In this document: in pieces, positions 18,238-30,100 of the stretch
How positions within the stretch are numbered: position 1 is the stretch's first letter
How the letters are laid out: each line of letters starts with the position of its first letter
Assembly: GCA_937941095.1 (NCBI GenBank)
Contig: CALDYJ010000013.1
Coordinates: 16,674-80,673, forward strand
DNA: 64,000 nt
From: an uncultured Saprospiraceae bacterium
Lineage (GTDB): Bacteria; Bacteroidota; Bacteroidia; Chitinophagales; Saprospiraceae
Reading direction: 5' to 3'
The notes under the pieces: model-generated
What the model was told of the DNA's origin: nothing
The model's database searches: none
What the model saw: the letters and a program-made list of their open reading frames with translations, nothing else
Position numbers and translations under genes: made by a program

Positions 18238-18513
18238 ATGGCTTATGCAACCGTCTTAGATGCGATCAACAGAAACAAATATTGTTTAGGGATGCGCAGA
18301 GGGAGTAATTTCTTTAGTAAGAAATTCGATACTCCAAATCAATTAGAAATAGTTCATAACTTTAGAAAACTTAGCGACACAGAAATCGAACTGAGAGATC
18401 AGAGAATCAGCGCTCAGTTTAAAAGCGACAAGCAGAAAATGCTTTATGCTGCTATAGCTGGAAGCTTCATGTTTCTAAGTTTAGGAATAATAACTTATAG
18501 TTTTTTATTCTAG
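18238..18513 (+). CDS. Small protein with C-terminal membrane anchor, unknown
   Basis: 91 residues: a polar, basic N-terminal part (1-66, with LSDTEIELRDQRISAQ) and one hydrophobic C-terminal segment (about 69-90) ending at the protein terminus, so it looks tail-anchored with the N-terminus in the cytoplasm. No known domain. It has an ATG start and its own 103-base upstream gap, and it is followed by a bidirectional terminator, so it is likely a real gene. Confidence 0.6.
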   Translation: MAYATVLDAINRNKYCLGMRRGSNFFSKKFDTPNQLEIVHNFRKLSDTEIELRDQRISAQFKSDKQKMLYAAIAGSFMFLSLGIITYSFLF

Positions 18514-18561
18514 ATAATTTCTAATTAATACCTTGAAACCAAATTCCCATTTATATGGGGG

Positions 18562-18591
18562 AAAAAGCTATTAGCCTTCTAATAGCTTTTT
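18562..18591. terminator. Bidirectional intrinsic terminator
   Basis: Stem of 13 bp (18562-18574 with 18579-18591) with a CCTT loop, A-rich on the left and T-rich on the right. It serves the 91-residue protein gene on + and the coiled-coil gene on -. The stem includes the last codons and the stop of the - strand gene at 18571. Confidence 0.8.
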
Positions 18592-19506
18592 TCTTTTTAC
18601 TTCTATCTCTGCAATTGTTTTATTAGCTAAAGTTTGCGATGCTTCCAAAGCATCCATGTTGTCTAAAATCTTAGTTTCAAGTTCTCGCATCAGTTTCAAA
18701 GTATGATTTATTTTTTCAAAGATCACCCAATCATGAACGAGGTTATGGTAATATGTTTTTGAAAAGTTTTTAAAAAGGTTAAGTTTTAATTCTGCTTTTA
18801 GATCACTATCTTCATAAACATCTTTTAGTTCAAGCTCAAATTTTAAAACGGAAGGTTTGAGTTTGTAAAATTCTTGCATAGCCAGATCTATGTAACTCTT
18901 TTCTTCTTCAATTTGCTTAGATGTACTTAGTTCAAAAGTAAATTTTCTTAGATTGGCAGATTTCTGGAGATAGTTATTGACAATGATGATGTATTTTTTA
19001 GCACTAGCGCCAGCTATTAATGCTTCATAGATTTCGCGTTTTAGTTTTATAAGTCTGTCTTGCTCTAATTGATATTTTCTTAAGATTGCTCTTTTTTCAT
19101 TTGGAGATTTTAATAGTTCTTGTTCTCTTTGGCCTAATAAGATCTCAAGTTCAAATTTTAAGTTGCTTTCGTTGTTAATTTTTTCTTGTATGATCACTTT
19201 TTCGAAGCTCAACAATTCGATCTGTTTTTTTGCTTCTTTAAAAGCTAAAAATAATTCTAGGTATTCTTGTCTACTTTTTTCTAATTCCAATTCTTTATTG
19301 ATTAAAACCCTGGAAAAGATTTGTTTGACGTTAAGCTGTTCTAATTGATGGAGGTTATAAATTTTTTGATCTAGTAATGCATTAATCTGTTCCAAAGTAA
19401 TTTCTTCTTCTTCAATTCTTTTAAGGAGGTTCTTTAAATGTTTTTTAGCTAATTCAATGGATTTTATTTCACCCATTTTCTTTTCTATTATTTCTTTTAG
19501 ACTCAT
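18571..19506 (-). CDS. Coiled-coil protein, paralogue of the 57414 and 58352 genes
   Basis: 311 residues, strongly helical and charged, with long coiled-coil stretches over most of its length and no signal peptide or membrane segment. It is a divergent paralogue of the two tandem genes at 57414-59296: same length, same N-terminal pattern (ELAKKHLKNL against KLAKTHLKNL) and same C-terminal block (HNLVHDWVIFEKI against DNLITDWVLSKKI). Function unknown. It lies 9 bases after sbcC, so it is probably expressed with the SbcCD nuclease. I considered that it is a broken piece of SbcC, but it matches the paralogues, not SbcC. Confidence 0.75.
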   Translation of the reverse strand: MSLKEIIEKKMGEIKSIELAKKHLKNLLKRIEEEEITLEQINALLDQKIYNLHQLEQLNVKQIFSRVLINKELELEKSRQEYLELFLAFKEAKKQIELLSFEKVIIQEKINNESNLKFELEILLGQREQELLKSPNEKRAILRKYQLEQDRLIKLKREIYEALIAGASAKKYIIIVNNYLQKSANLRKFTFELSTSKQIEEEKSYIDLAMQEFYKLKPSVLKFELELKDVYEDSDLKAELKLNLFKNFSKTYYHNLVHDWVIFEKINHTLKLMRELETKILDNMDALEASQTLANKTIAEIEVKRKKLLEG

Positions 19507-19515
19507 AGCTCTGTT

Positions 19516-22500
19516 TTAATTTTCAATTTGTATTTTGCTGTAACCTTGTGCGTTTTTCACTAATTTTATTTGCACATTTATTCGTTCCTTTAAGCTGTCT
19601 ACGTGAGAAATTACCCCTACCATTTTTTGGCTTTCAGATTGTAAACGCTCTAAAGTATTTAAGGCAATGTCTAATGATTCCTGATCTAGTGTGCCGAATC
19701 CTTCATCTATAAACAAACTATCTAAAGGTACATTCTTCGAAGCCATGTCTGATAAACTCAAAGCAAGTGCTAAGGAAATTAAAAAAGTTTCCCCGCCTGA
19801 CAAAGTTGTAACAGCCCTTTCAATATTACCTTGGTATTGGTCTACTACTACAAGTTCCTCACCATCTTTTGGTTTGTCCAATAAGTATCTGTCTGTCAAA
19901 TGTACTAATCGTTTATTCGTAAAGTACATTAAGTTTTTCAAGGTGATGCCTTGTGCGAAGGTTGCAAATTTATTTCCATATTTGTCACCGATGATTTTAT
20001 TAAGCACACTCCATTTTTCTAATTCCTTTTTTAAAATATTCAAGGTTTTTTCTTTTCCCGCTCTTCTTTTTCGGAGGCTCAAGTCTTGATCCAATTTTGA
20101 TTTGTATTCTCCTATTCTTCTATTGATAGCATCTCTCTCTTTTTCTATTTTTTCTAAGCCAATACTTACAAATTCAAGTTTTTGATCTGGCATAATATCC
20201 AATAAGCTCTGTTTTTCTTTTTGGTTTATGAGGGTTTTAATTTCTGTTTCTAAAGCTGTCTCTTGTTTGCTCAGAGCTTCTTTGTTGTTTTTAATTTCTT
20301 GGTATTCTTCTTCGTTAAGATAGTTTTTATCTAATTCATCTATGCTTTTAAAACCAAAATGTGGAAGTTTTGGATTTAGCTTTTTTTCTGTCTTTTCTAG
20401 AATTGACTTTGCATTAACAAGATCCTTGCTTTCAATTTCGATAGCCTTAGCATTCTCAGATTTACTTGTAGTATGGTTATTAAATTCGTCTTGAATCTTG
20501 TTGCAAATTTCTGATGGATCTTCTCCTTCAAATTTTTCCTTTCGTTTTTTATTTAAGTCGATAAACTCATTGGTAACTTTAATCAATTGTTGATATCCTT
20601 TGATTAATTCTTTATGAGTATTTGCAATGCTAATTGCTTCTAAGGCTTCTTGTTTTAATTCAACTTCTGATTTCAGGGCCAATAGTTGTTCTTTAAAGTC
20701 AGTGTTGTTTAAGCTTGATTTTTTGTTAATCAATGCTTTTTGTTTGTCGACTTCTGCTTGAGTACTCGACTTACTAGTCTCTATTTGTAAAAGATCTTTT
20801 TTTAAATGTTCAATGCTTGTTTGGAGTGAACTAAGTTGGATTTCAAGTTTCTTTAATTCTTCTTGTTCCTTTTTCTTTTTAGAATGATTTTGTTTGATTT
20901 CTTTTTCAATAGAAGAAGCTTTTTGTTCGGGGAGGTGTTCAGCATATGGATGATTTTCTGATCCACATAAAGGACAAGCTTCACCTTTTTCCAAAGTTAG
21001 CCTGAGGTCTTCTAATTTGGCAATTTTTAAGGCATCATTTTTTCTTTTTTCTAAATTTTGCTCGTTAGCGATTAATGCATCTAAAGCAACTTTTGATTTC
21101 TCAATAATCGGAATAATTTGTTTGATTTTTGAATCAATAGTCTTTAATTCCTGACTTGTTTTTTTCTCTTTATTAATGTATTCATTTAGTAAGCTGTTGT
21201 AATTGACTAAATCTTGTATTTCAGTAATGAGTTTGCTTTTTTCTTGGATGGATGCTTTTTGTTTTGATACATCCTCTTTCTCAGAAAAACCAGCTTTCTT
21301 AATAATAGATACAACACTGGTTTGCTTTTCTTTTAATATCACTAAGGCTTTCTCAGAGGGGATTTTTGAATCAAGGTCAAAACTAGATTGGCTTAATTTT
21401 TCATTAATTGTACCTCGTAATTCTTTCCCTTTCTCTTTTATGTTTTGAAGATCATTGTCCATTTTGTTGACTTCTTTTTCAAACTTGGACATGATGTTTT
21501 TAAAATTTTTAAAATTTACAGCTTGGCTAGTAAGCTGAGCCATTTTTTCTATGCTCACTTTTAATCCTTCTTCAGCATTATTTAAAGAAGTTCTATAAGA
21601 TTTTAAATTTTGTTCTGTTTGAATGGCGTTCTTTTTAGCAACTTTATATAGAGAAAGGTCGCCTTTAAAAGGACTTATCTTTTCATGTAAAACTAATTTG
21701 GATAAGTAAGGTGTGAATTTTGAAATTTGTTCTTTTAAGCTTTTATGGTGATCTTTTTTAAGTTGAAGGGTTTTGTTTATTTCAAAAAGTTCTATTTTTA
21801 ACTGCTTTATTTTTATCAATTCTTTTACTGCATCATCCTTTGTTTTTTTCTCTTTCTCTTGGAGATCGATTTGGCTTTTAATTTCTTTAATTTCTTCATC
21901 GCTTAAAACATGTATTTCACCAAGCTTATCTATTTCGCTTTTTATATTGTTTTCTACTTCTTTGAATTTTTGAAAAGCAGCGCTCCCTAGTTTTCGATAG
22001 ATCTTAGTGCCAGTAATGTTTTCTAATAATTCTCCACGTTCATTTTTTCCTGCTTTTAAGAATTTTGAAAATTCGCCTTGGGATAAAATTATTGATTTGA
22101 CAAATTGATCGTATTTTAAACCAATGATGGCCTCATTTTTAGCAGGAACCTCTGACTTTTTTAAATCCAAATAATTGCCTGATGCATCCATTAAGAACAT
22201 TTCATATTCTTTAAGCTTACCAGTTCTAGCTTTGGAAACACTCCATTTAGAAGTGAATCGCTGACCTTTGACTTCGTAAGTGATTTGGGCTTCTGCAGAA
22301 CCACTGTGTAAGGTCATTACTGAGCCTAAGTCAGTCATCTCTTTTTTTGAGATACTTTTTTTAAATCTTGGAATTTTATTAAAAAGGGCCAAAGTAATGA
22401 CATCAAGAATAGTAGATTTACCTGAACCTGTTGGACCTAAAATGGCAAATATACCTGCTTTGTCAAGAGGCGCTTGTTCAAAGGAGATTAAGTGTGGCCC

Positions 22501-22548
22501 ACCTTTAAGATTATTTATGTTGCTAAAGCTAATTTGTAAAATTTTCAT
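19516..22548 (-). CDS. sbcC: SbcC, ATPase subunit of the SbcCD DNA double-strand-break nuclease
   Basis: 1010 residues. Walker A GPTGSGKST at 38-46, then a long coiled coil interrupted by the zinc hook CPLC (C525, C528), then the returning coil. The C-terminal ATPase half has the LSGGE signature followed by SLALALSLSD, and the Walker B LFIDEGFGTLDQ. SbcC clamps DNA and drives the SbcD nuclease to open hairpins and protein-blocked ends. The ATG shares a base with the sbcD stop (TAATG), giving coupled translation. Confidence 0.96.
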   Translation of the reverse strand: MKILQISFSNINNLKGGPHLISFEQAPLDKAGIFAILGPTGSGKSTILDVITLALFNKIPRFKKSISKKEMTDLGSVMTLHSGSAEAQITYEVKGQRFTSKWSVSKARTGKLKEYEMFLMDASGNYLDLKKSEVPAKNEAIIGLKYDQFVKSIILSQGEFSKFLKAGKNERGELLENITGTKIYRKLGSAAFQKFKEVENNIKSEIDKLGEIHVLSDEEIKEIKSQIDLQEKEKKTKDDAVKELIKIKQLKIELFEINKTLQLKKDHHKSLKEQISKFTPYLSKLVLHEKISPFKGDLSLYKVAKKNAIQTEQNLKSYRTSLNNAEEGLKVSIEKMAQLTSQAVNFKNFKNIMSKFEKEVNKMDNDLQNIKEKGKELRGTINEKLSQSSFDLDSKIPSEKALVILKEKQTSVVSIIKKAGFSEKEDVSKQKASIQEKSKLITEIQDLVNYNSLLNEYINKEKKTSQELKTIDSKIKQIIPIIEKSKVALDALIANEQNLEKRKNDALKIAKLEDLRLTLEKGEACPLCGSENHPYAEHLPEQKASSIEKEIKQNHSKKKKEQEELKKLEIQLSSLQTSIEHLKKDLLQIETSKSSTQAEVDKQKALINKKSSLNNTDFKEQLLALKSEVELKQEALEAISIANTHKELIKGYQQLIKVTNEFIDLNKKRKEKFEGEDPSEICNKIQDEFNNHTTSKSENAKAIEIESKDLVNAKSILEKTEKKLNPKLPHFGFKSIDELDKNYLNEEEYQEIKNNKEALSKQETALETEIKTLINQKEKQSLLDIMPDQKLEFVSIGLEKIEKERDAINRRIGEYKSKLDQDLSLRKRRAGKEKTLNILKKELEKWSVLNKIIGDKYGNKFATFAQGITLKNLMYFTNKRLVHLTDRYLLDKPKDGEELVVVDQYQGNIERAVTTLSGGETFLISLALALSLSDMASKNVPLDSLFIDEGFGTLDQESLDIALNTLERLQSESQKMVGVISHVDSLKERINVQIKLVKNAQGYSKIQIEN

Positions 22549-23771
22549 TATTGTTCATTTTGCTGGACTGCCTCTAGTAATTCTTGAAAAGCAGCTTTCA
22601 TGCTTTCTTTGAGTTCATCTTCTAAGTTTTCTAGATCTAATCTTTTTTCGAAAACATCTTTTGGACTCAAGTCTTCGATGCTTTCTCCTGTTTTGAATAA
22701 GTCAGCCGTATCTTTGGTGCCACTTTTAAAAGTTGTTTTGCTTTTTAAGATCTTGAATGCTGTTCCTTCTGAAAAGTTTGCTTTTAAATCCTCAACATCC
22801 ATGAGCATTTTAGAAGAAAACGAATCTTCCTTGATTTCCAGTTCTACAAAGGAAACCAATGGATAATCAGGTTTGTATTTTTCAAGCTTTGCGCTAATTT
22901 CCATAAGGTTACCACTAAATTTTTTGAGTTCTCTAGACTTCGGAACATCTATAACTTTAGGCGCAGTTAACTTTAGGCCATTTATCTCTAATAAAATGAT
23001 TTTCTTTTGATCTTCTTTTTCGGAAAAGCTTAAAGCTATAGGTGAGCCAGAATAACGAATGTAAGGGCTTCCGCCAATTATTTGAGGTCTATGTATATGG
23101 CCTAGCGCAATGTATTGAAAACTTTTGGGGAAGGCTGACGATTCAATTGCAGCTGCATTACCTATGTGAATGTCTCTTTCGCTGTCGCTTATTTCAGATC
23201 CGACAGCAAATAAATGCCCCATTGCTATTGCAGGAATATCAGGATATTTATCTGCACAAATTTGCCCTAAGGTATGATAATGTGTTTTTATGCCTTCTCG
23301 AATTGCTTCAGTTCTGTTTTTGTATAATTCATCAGTTTCACTATTCCTAAGGTCTTTGTCTCTTAAAAAAGGGACGGCTGCGACAATAAGCTCTAGCTTT
23401 CCATTTTTATCTTTTACTTCTATGAGTTCTTCTTCAATGTTATTTATGGCTCCACCTACTATGTTGATATTTAACTCACTTAAAAGTTCTTTTGGTGCTT
23501 CTAAAAACCCAATGGAATCATGATTACCTCCGGTGATGATGATTTTGAGATTTTTGCCAACCAGTTTTCTCAAAAAACCATAATACAGTTGTCTATCTTT
23601 TGCAGAAGGATTGGCTAAATCGAAAATGTCTCCAGAAACTAATAATAAGTCAACCTTTTCGGATTCAATTAATTTAAACAACCATTCGAAAAACAAGTTG
23701 ATTTCATCAGCTAATGGGTGCTTATGCAATACTTTGCCAATGTGCCAATCGGCAGTGTGGATTATTTTCAT
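22548..23771 (-). CDS. sbcD: SbcD, nuclease subunit of SbcCD
   Basis: 407 residues. The metallophosphoesterase motifs are all visible: D8 and H10 in HTADWHIG, D48 in SGDIFD, N83-H84-D85 in GGNHD, then MGHLFAVG and LGHIHRP. Mn-dependent exonuclease/endonuclease acting with SbcC. First gene of the sbcD-sbcC-coiled-coil operon. The C-terminal 100 residues form the capping and SbcC-binding part and are charged, as expected. Confidence 0.96.
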   Translation of the reverse strand: MKIIHTADWHIGKVLHKHPLADEINLFFEWLFKLIESEKVDLLLVSGDIFDLANPSAKDRQLYYGFLRKLVGKNLKIIITGGNHDSIGFLEAPKELLSELNINIVGGAINNIEEELIEVKDKNGKLELIVAAVPFLRDKDLRNSETDELYKNRTEAIREGIKTHYHTLGQICADKYPDIPAIAMGHLFAVGSEISDSERDIHIGNAAAIESSAFPKSFQYIALGHIHRPQIIGGSPYIRYSGSPIALSFSEKEDQKKIILLEINGLKLTAPKVIDVPKSRELKKFSGNLMEISAKLEKYKPDYPLVSFVELEIKEDSFSSKMLMDVEDLKANFSEGTAFKILKSKTTFKSGTKDTADLFKTGESIEDLSPKDVFEKRLDLENLEDELKESMKAAFQELLEAVQQNEQ

Positions 23772-23895
23772 AGTTTATGCTAAAGTCTGTTTAATCACTT
23801 TCATTTATAGAGCTTAAAATTGCCTTGAAAATACTTGTTTATCTAAAAACTTCTTAGATAATGGATTGTTTTTTGATATTACTTCTTCAATAAAA

Positions 23896-24075
23896 TTGAA
23901 AATTGTGTTTAAAAGGATCATGGGCTTTGTTTTACTAACAGTTTTTCTATCCTTTTTGGGATATAAGCTCATTGCATCTATGGACAATATTGAAAATGCC
24001 TATCTCACCTTTGCCTTAGTCATCATCGTCATTCTGATGATATTATTGGCAATCTTTAGAATCATTAATTCTTAG
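23896..24075 (+). CDS. Small two-helix membrane protein, unknown
   Basis: About 59 residues if translated from the TTG at 23896; the first ATG is at 23920 (51 residues), and the open frame extends back to 23866. Two hydrophobic segments (GFVLLTVFLSFLGYKLIA and LTFALVIIVILMILLAIF) are joined by a short polar loop, preceded by basic residues. No family recognised. It is isolated between sbcD and the macroglobulin gene, and the lack of a good start lowers confidence. Confidence 0.45.
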   Translation: MKIVFKRIMGFVLLTVFLSFLGYKLIASMDNIENAYLTFALVIIVILMILLAIFRIINS

Positions 24076-24178
24076 TAAGCTCATTCTTCTTCCTACATTA
24101 ATGGTCAATGCAAACAATCAAATTGACTATATTTATGCATTTGTACCTCAAATTGCATCTTAGAAGAAAAAGATACTT

Positions 24179-27100
24179 ATGAAGTCTTTTATCATCATAA
24201 TAACAATTTTGCTAGGGTTTAGCTTTTGCGGAAACCATAAAGCGAATAATCAAGAACATGTTAGAGATATGTTAATTTTTAATCAAGACGATTATGCCAA
24301 AGAGTGGAGAGAAATTCAAACTTTAGAGAAGAAAGGTTTACCTAAATCTGCATTAGAGAAAGTAATTGCTTTATATGAAAGAGCTGTTGATGATAACAAT
24401 CCTGCGCAAGTCATAAAATGCATCATCTATAGAGAAAAATATAGTTCTCAATTGGAAGAAGATGGCTTAACGAAAGCAATGGAAGGGGTCAGGCAAGATT
24501 TGCAAAAGGCTTCTTTTCCAGTTTCTGCTATTCTGGAGTCCATGCTAGGTGAAATGTACAATAATTACCAAGTAAATAATGCCTATTTACTAAAAGATAG
24601 GACTAAGATTGCTGGTGAATTACCAAACGATTTAAAAACTTGGACAATAGAGGACTTTATTAATGAATCAAATAAACACTTTAGAAATTCCATAAAAGAT
24701 GAGCGGTTAAAATCCATAAAGTTGGATGGATTTAAAGAAATCATGACAGAAGAAAAAGGAACGAGTAAATTGCGGACCTCTATCTATGATTTTTTAGTGC
24801 ATAGAGCCATAGATAATTTTATAAATGCAGGTTCTTATCTAAACGAACCTGCTTATAAGTTTTATGTGAACCAAGATGAAGCATTTGCTGATGCTCAATC
24901 ATTTGTTAATTACAAATTTGAAGCGAAGCAAGCAGACTCTGAGAAATATCAAAGTATCTTATTGTTTCAAGAATTATTAAGCTATCGCTTAAAAGAAAAT
25001 AATGCTTTGGCTTTGTTGGATGCAGACTTAAAAAGACTAAGTTTCATCAATACAGTAGGCATTCATCCAAATAAAGAAGACTTATACTTAAGCCGATTGA
25101 AAAAATTATTGCTAAGCAATGCCGATAATGAAGGTTTTGCAGAAGTTTCGTATCAACTTGCTGCTCATTATCAAGCACAAGGACATAAAGTTGGCGGAAA
25201 AGAAGCAAATGCTTGGGCTAAAGCTTATGATTATTGCACAGCGGCAATTGATAAATACCCTCAATCCTATGGTGCCAATCGATGTCAAAACTTACTTCAT
25301 CAACTGGAACAAGAACAATTAGGTATCATCATTGAAGATGTCAATTTACCAAACGAAAATTTGCTGACTAAAATAAATTATAGGAATACAAAGCAAGCTT
25401 ACATCAAGGTTGTTAAACTTCCTCAATTGTTTTATGACAAAAAAAGACCTAGGGGCAACAAAAAGGAATTGGAATTATTAAACGATCAAACTGCTTTATT
25501 TAGTGAGTTAGTTTCTTTACCAAGCCCGCGAGATTTTAAATCACACAGCATAGAGTTCAAAATTCCAGACTTACCTTTTGGTGAGTATGCAATCCTTTGT
25601 TCAAACAAAGAAGGTTTTAATTTTAATAATGCGATTACTTCATATACCAGATTTTGGGTGTCAAACATTAGCTATGTCGAAAAGAAAGACAAGTTAAATA
25701 AGCATTCACTTTTAGTTGTACATAGAAATTTAGGCTCACCTTTGGAAAAAGTAAAAGTAGATTTTTATAAGTCGGTTTATGATGCTGATTCTAGAAGGAA
25801 CAAAGATGTCTTGGTTAAAACAGATTATACAGATAAAAATGGCTTTGTGGATGTTCCTAATTCAGCAAGACAAGAATCCATCAGACCAACTTTTACTCTT
25901 GGAGATGATGTGTTGCGGCGAGAAGCTTACCTATACAATAGATATAGAGAACCGCAAACAAACGTAAAGCAATTTGTCCATTTCTTTTTAGATAGAGGAA
26001 TCTATAGACCTGGTCAAAAATTATATTTTAAGGGACTAGTTTACAATAATAATCCTGACGGCATTCCTGAGATTGTTCCAAACGAAGAGATCACTGTTAC
26101 CTTTAAAGATGCAAATTATCAAAAAGTTGATGACTTAATTTTGCGGACTAATGAATATGGCTCGATTAGTGGCCATTTCATAATCCCAAGTTCTGGTCTT
26201 TTAGGAAAGATGAGGATTCAAAGCGGAGGATCAAGCAAGCAATTTAGTGTTGAAGAATATAAACGTCCAAAGTTTGAAGTCAATTTTGATAAAGTTGTTG
26301 GAGAATTTAACTTGGAAGATGAAATTACAATCAAGGGTAAAGCAATAGCATTTGCGGGTTACCCAATTGATAAAGCTAATGTGACTTATAGGGTTGAAAG
26401 GACCTACCGATTCCCATTCTGGAGGTACTACTGGTCATATCGTCAAGATCCTCCAATGGTCATTAAAAATGGAATTGCAGAAACTGACGAAAATGGAGCT
26501 TTCGAAATCAATTTTGATCTCACACCTGATCCGACAGTAGACAAAGATCAAAAACCAATTTTCAGATACATTGTTTATGCTGATGTTTTAGATAATACAG
26601 GCGAGACACGATCCTCTTCAACAACTATTCAGGCAGCTTACATTGGACTTGAAGTAAGTTTGGACATTCCTGAAAGTATAAATTTAGATTCCATAAATGA
26701 AGTGGTGATTAACAGCCAAAACCTAAATGGCAATGAAGAATTTATTGATGCTTCCATCGAGATTGAAGCTTTAAAAGATTTAGACAAGGAATATCGTAAA
26801 AGGTATTGGCCTGAACCTGATACAAGCATTTACACGAAAGCTGAATTCAAAGCTCACTTTAGATCGTATGCTTTTAAAGGTGAGGATAAAATCGAAAACT
26901 TAGCAGTTAAATCAAAAGCAAAAAGTTTTAAATTAAACACCAAAGAACAAAAATCTTTTGATTTAGGAGAAGCTTTAAAAGCTGGGAAATATAAGCTTAC
27001 TTTAAACACTAAAGATAAAAAGGGAAATGATATAGAATTAATAAAATATTTTACTGCATTTGGTTCTAAGCAAAAATCAATTCCATTCGCTGCGAATATT

Positions 27101-30100
27101 TTACATCATAGGTCGAATAGAAGTTATGAACCTGGTGAAACATGCGAATTCTTTTTGAACTCTAGCTTAGATCCATTGTACGTGTTTTATGAAGTGGAAA
27201 AGAAAAACAAAGCGATAGAAAGGAGGTGGTTGAAAATTGATCAGCTTGAAAATTTCGATATACCTGTTGTAGAAGATGATAGAGGAAATTTTTATTACCA
27301 ACTAAGCTATGTTCATAATAATAGGACTTTCTCTTTATTGCAAAAAGTACACGTTCCATGGTCAAATAAAGAATTAAAAATAAGCTATGGCACTTTTAGA
27401 GACAAATTACTACCTGGCCAAGAAGAAGAATGGAAGATCAAGATTTCAGGCCCTAAAAAGGATAAAGTTGCTGCAGAATTTTTAGCAGGCATGTATGATG
27501 CCTCTTTAGATGAGTTTGTTAAAAACGACTGGACCAGTTCTTTTTATCCTGAGTTTCATAGTAGAGTTGGGAATTCTAGTTTTCAACATTTTAATACGAG
27601 CCGTTCACGTCGCCTAAGCGAATACAAAAGAAGAAAACATGTAAATGTTTATAGACAATACCATAGATTAAATTGGTTCGGGTTTCAATGGTGGGGGAAT
27701 TGGATGGGAGGAATGTCTGGCGAAGTTGTAATGGAAGATGCTGTATCTATGAGTGCGCGACCAAGGGCTGGTAAAAGAAGTGAAAAAAGAATGGTTGCAA
27801 AAGAACAGTCGCTTGCCTTAGATGAAGACATGGAAATGGCACCTACAGACACTATTGCTGAAGGTGCAGCCGAGTTTAATGCTACTCCGATAGAAGAAAA
27901 TAAGAAACCTAATTCTGTTAGAACTAATTTAGACGAAACGGTGTTCTTTTTCCCTGATCTTGAAACAGATGAAGAAGGAAATGTGATAGTGAAATTCAAA
28001 ATGAATGAAGCTTTGACTAAATGGAAATTTTTAGGCTTTGCACATACCAAAGACTTTAAATTTGCATTGACAACAAAAGAAGTTCAAACTCAAAAAGAAT
28101 TGATGGTTCAACCAAATGCACCAAGGTTCTTTAGAGAGGGTGATAAAATATCTTACACAGCCAAAGTGGTCAATCTCACAGAGAAACCACTCCAAGGAAA
28201 AGCAAAGCTATCTTTATTTGATGCCATAAGTATGGAGGAAGTAGACTTAGATTTTGCAAATGAAAATGCAAAGATAGATTTCAATTTGGAAGGCGGAGCT
28301 TCTCAAGGATTAAGCTGGAGCTTAGAAATCCCCTTCTCAAAAGCAAGTGCATTAGTACATCGTGTAACCGTAGAGGCAGGTGCATATTCTGATGGTGAAG
28401 AATCGGCCTTGCCGGTTTTAACCAATCGCATGCTGGTCACAGAAACCATGCCTTTACCTATAAGAGCTGGACAAAATAAAACTTTTGTTTTTGAAGAAAT
28501 GAAAGAGAACAAATCTAGTACTTTAAGTCATCACAAATATAGCCTAGAATTTACATCTAATCCTGCTTGGTACGCCGTCCAAGCTCTGCCTTACATGATG
28601 GAATATCCTTACAAATGTACAGAACAAGTCTTCACACGAATGTATGCTAATGCTCTAGCGACTCATGTAGCAAACGACAATCCAAAGATCAAAAGAATAT
28701 TCGAATCTTGGAAAGGTACGGATGCTATGAAAAGTAATTTAAGTAAAAATGAAGAACTGAAAACAGCACTCTTAGAAGAAACCCCATGGGTTTTAGATGC
28801 ACAAAGTGAAGAACAGCAGAAGAAGAACATTGGTTTATTATTCGACTTAAATAGAATGAGTAACGAACTAGACAAAGATTTGGCTTTGTTAAAAGATCGA
28901 CAATTAAGTAATGGTGGATTTTCATGGTTCCCGGGAGGGAAAGATTCTTGGTACATTACACAATATTTGGTTGAAGGTTTTGGACATCTGCAAGAGCTTG
29001 GCGTACTAAATTTAAGCGAAGGAACTACTTCAATTAATTCTGCAAAAGCGGCTGAAGATCAAATGCAGATCCTTAGATCATCCATTATTTATTTAGACAA
29101 TAGAGTAGTTGAGTATTACGATAAAGTATCAAGTACAGGAAGAAATAATCTGTCTAATTTAATGATTCACTACCTTTATGCACGATCTTTTTTCAAAGAA
29201 ATACCTCATCAAGGTCGTTCTCAAAAAGTATTTAATCACTATTATAAATTGGCAGAAGACAAATGCTTGCAGAGAAGTTTATACGAACAAGGCATGTTGG
29301 CTTTAGTTTTTGATCGATTTGAGAGCAAAGCAAAAGCAGATCTTATCGTTGCTTCTTTAAAAGAAAGAGCGCTTATGCATAATGAATTAGGCATGTATTG
29401 GAAATACAATAAGGGTTTTTATTGGTATCAAATGCCTATAGAAACACATGCCTTAATGATTGAAGTATTTGAGAAAGTAGCCAAAGATCGGGCTGCGGTA
29501 GACGAGTTAAGATTATGGTTGCTCAAAAACAAGCAAACCAATAATTGGAAAACCACTAAAGCAACCTCATCTGCCGTTTATGCATTGCTTTTAAGCGGTG
29601 ATGATTGGCTTAATGAAAACAAACCTGTGGAGGTGATCTTTCCAAATAAAGCCTTAAACCAAGACCTTGCTCATGCACAGGCTAAAGCAGAAGCGGGAAC
29701 GGGCTATTTCAAGAAATCTTGGGATACTTATAATCCTCAGTTGAGCACAATAAAAGTGGTTAATAATAATTCAGTAGCGGCTTGGGGCGCTGCTTATTGG
29801 CAGTACTTTGAAGACCTTGATAAAATTAAGACTTTTGAAAAAACGCCACTTCAATTGAAGAAAGCCATCTTCAAAGAAGTGAAGACAGACTCAAACGATC
29901 AACTTGAAAAAGTGGAAGCCAATAGTAAACTTAGTGCTGGAGAAAAATTAATCATAAGAATAGAACTTAGAGTAGATAGGGACATGGAATATGTGCATAT
30001 GAAGGACATGAGAGCTTCAGGTTTTGAGCCTCTAAATGTAATTAGTACTTATAAGTGGCAAGGAGGTTTGGGATATTACGAAAGCACGAGAGATGCAAGT

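Noticed and set aside
18571..19506. Coiled-coil gene as a broken fragment of sbcC
   Set aside because: It has no Walker or signature motif and matches the complete paralogues at 57414 and 58352 over its full length.
27685..28050. 121-codon antisense frame inside the macroglobulin gene
   Set aside because: Antisense shadow with Ser-rich composition typical of reverse-read lysine/glutamate codons; no start context and no family.
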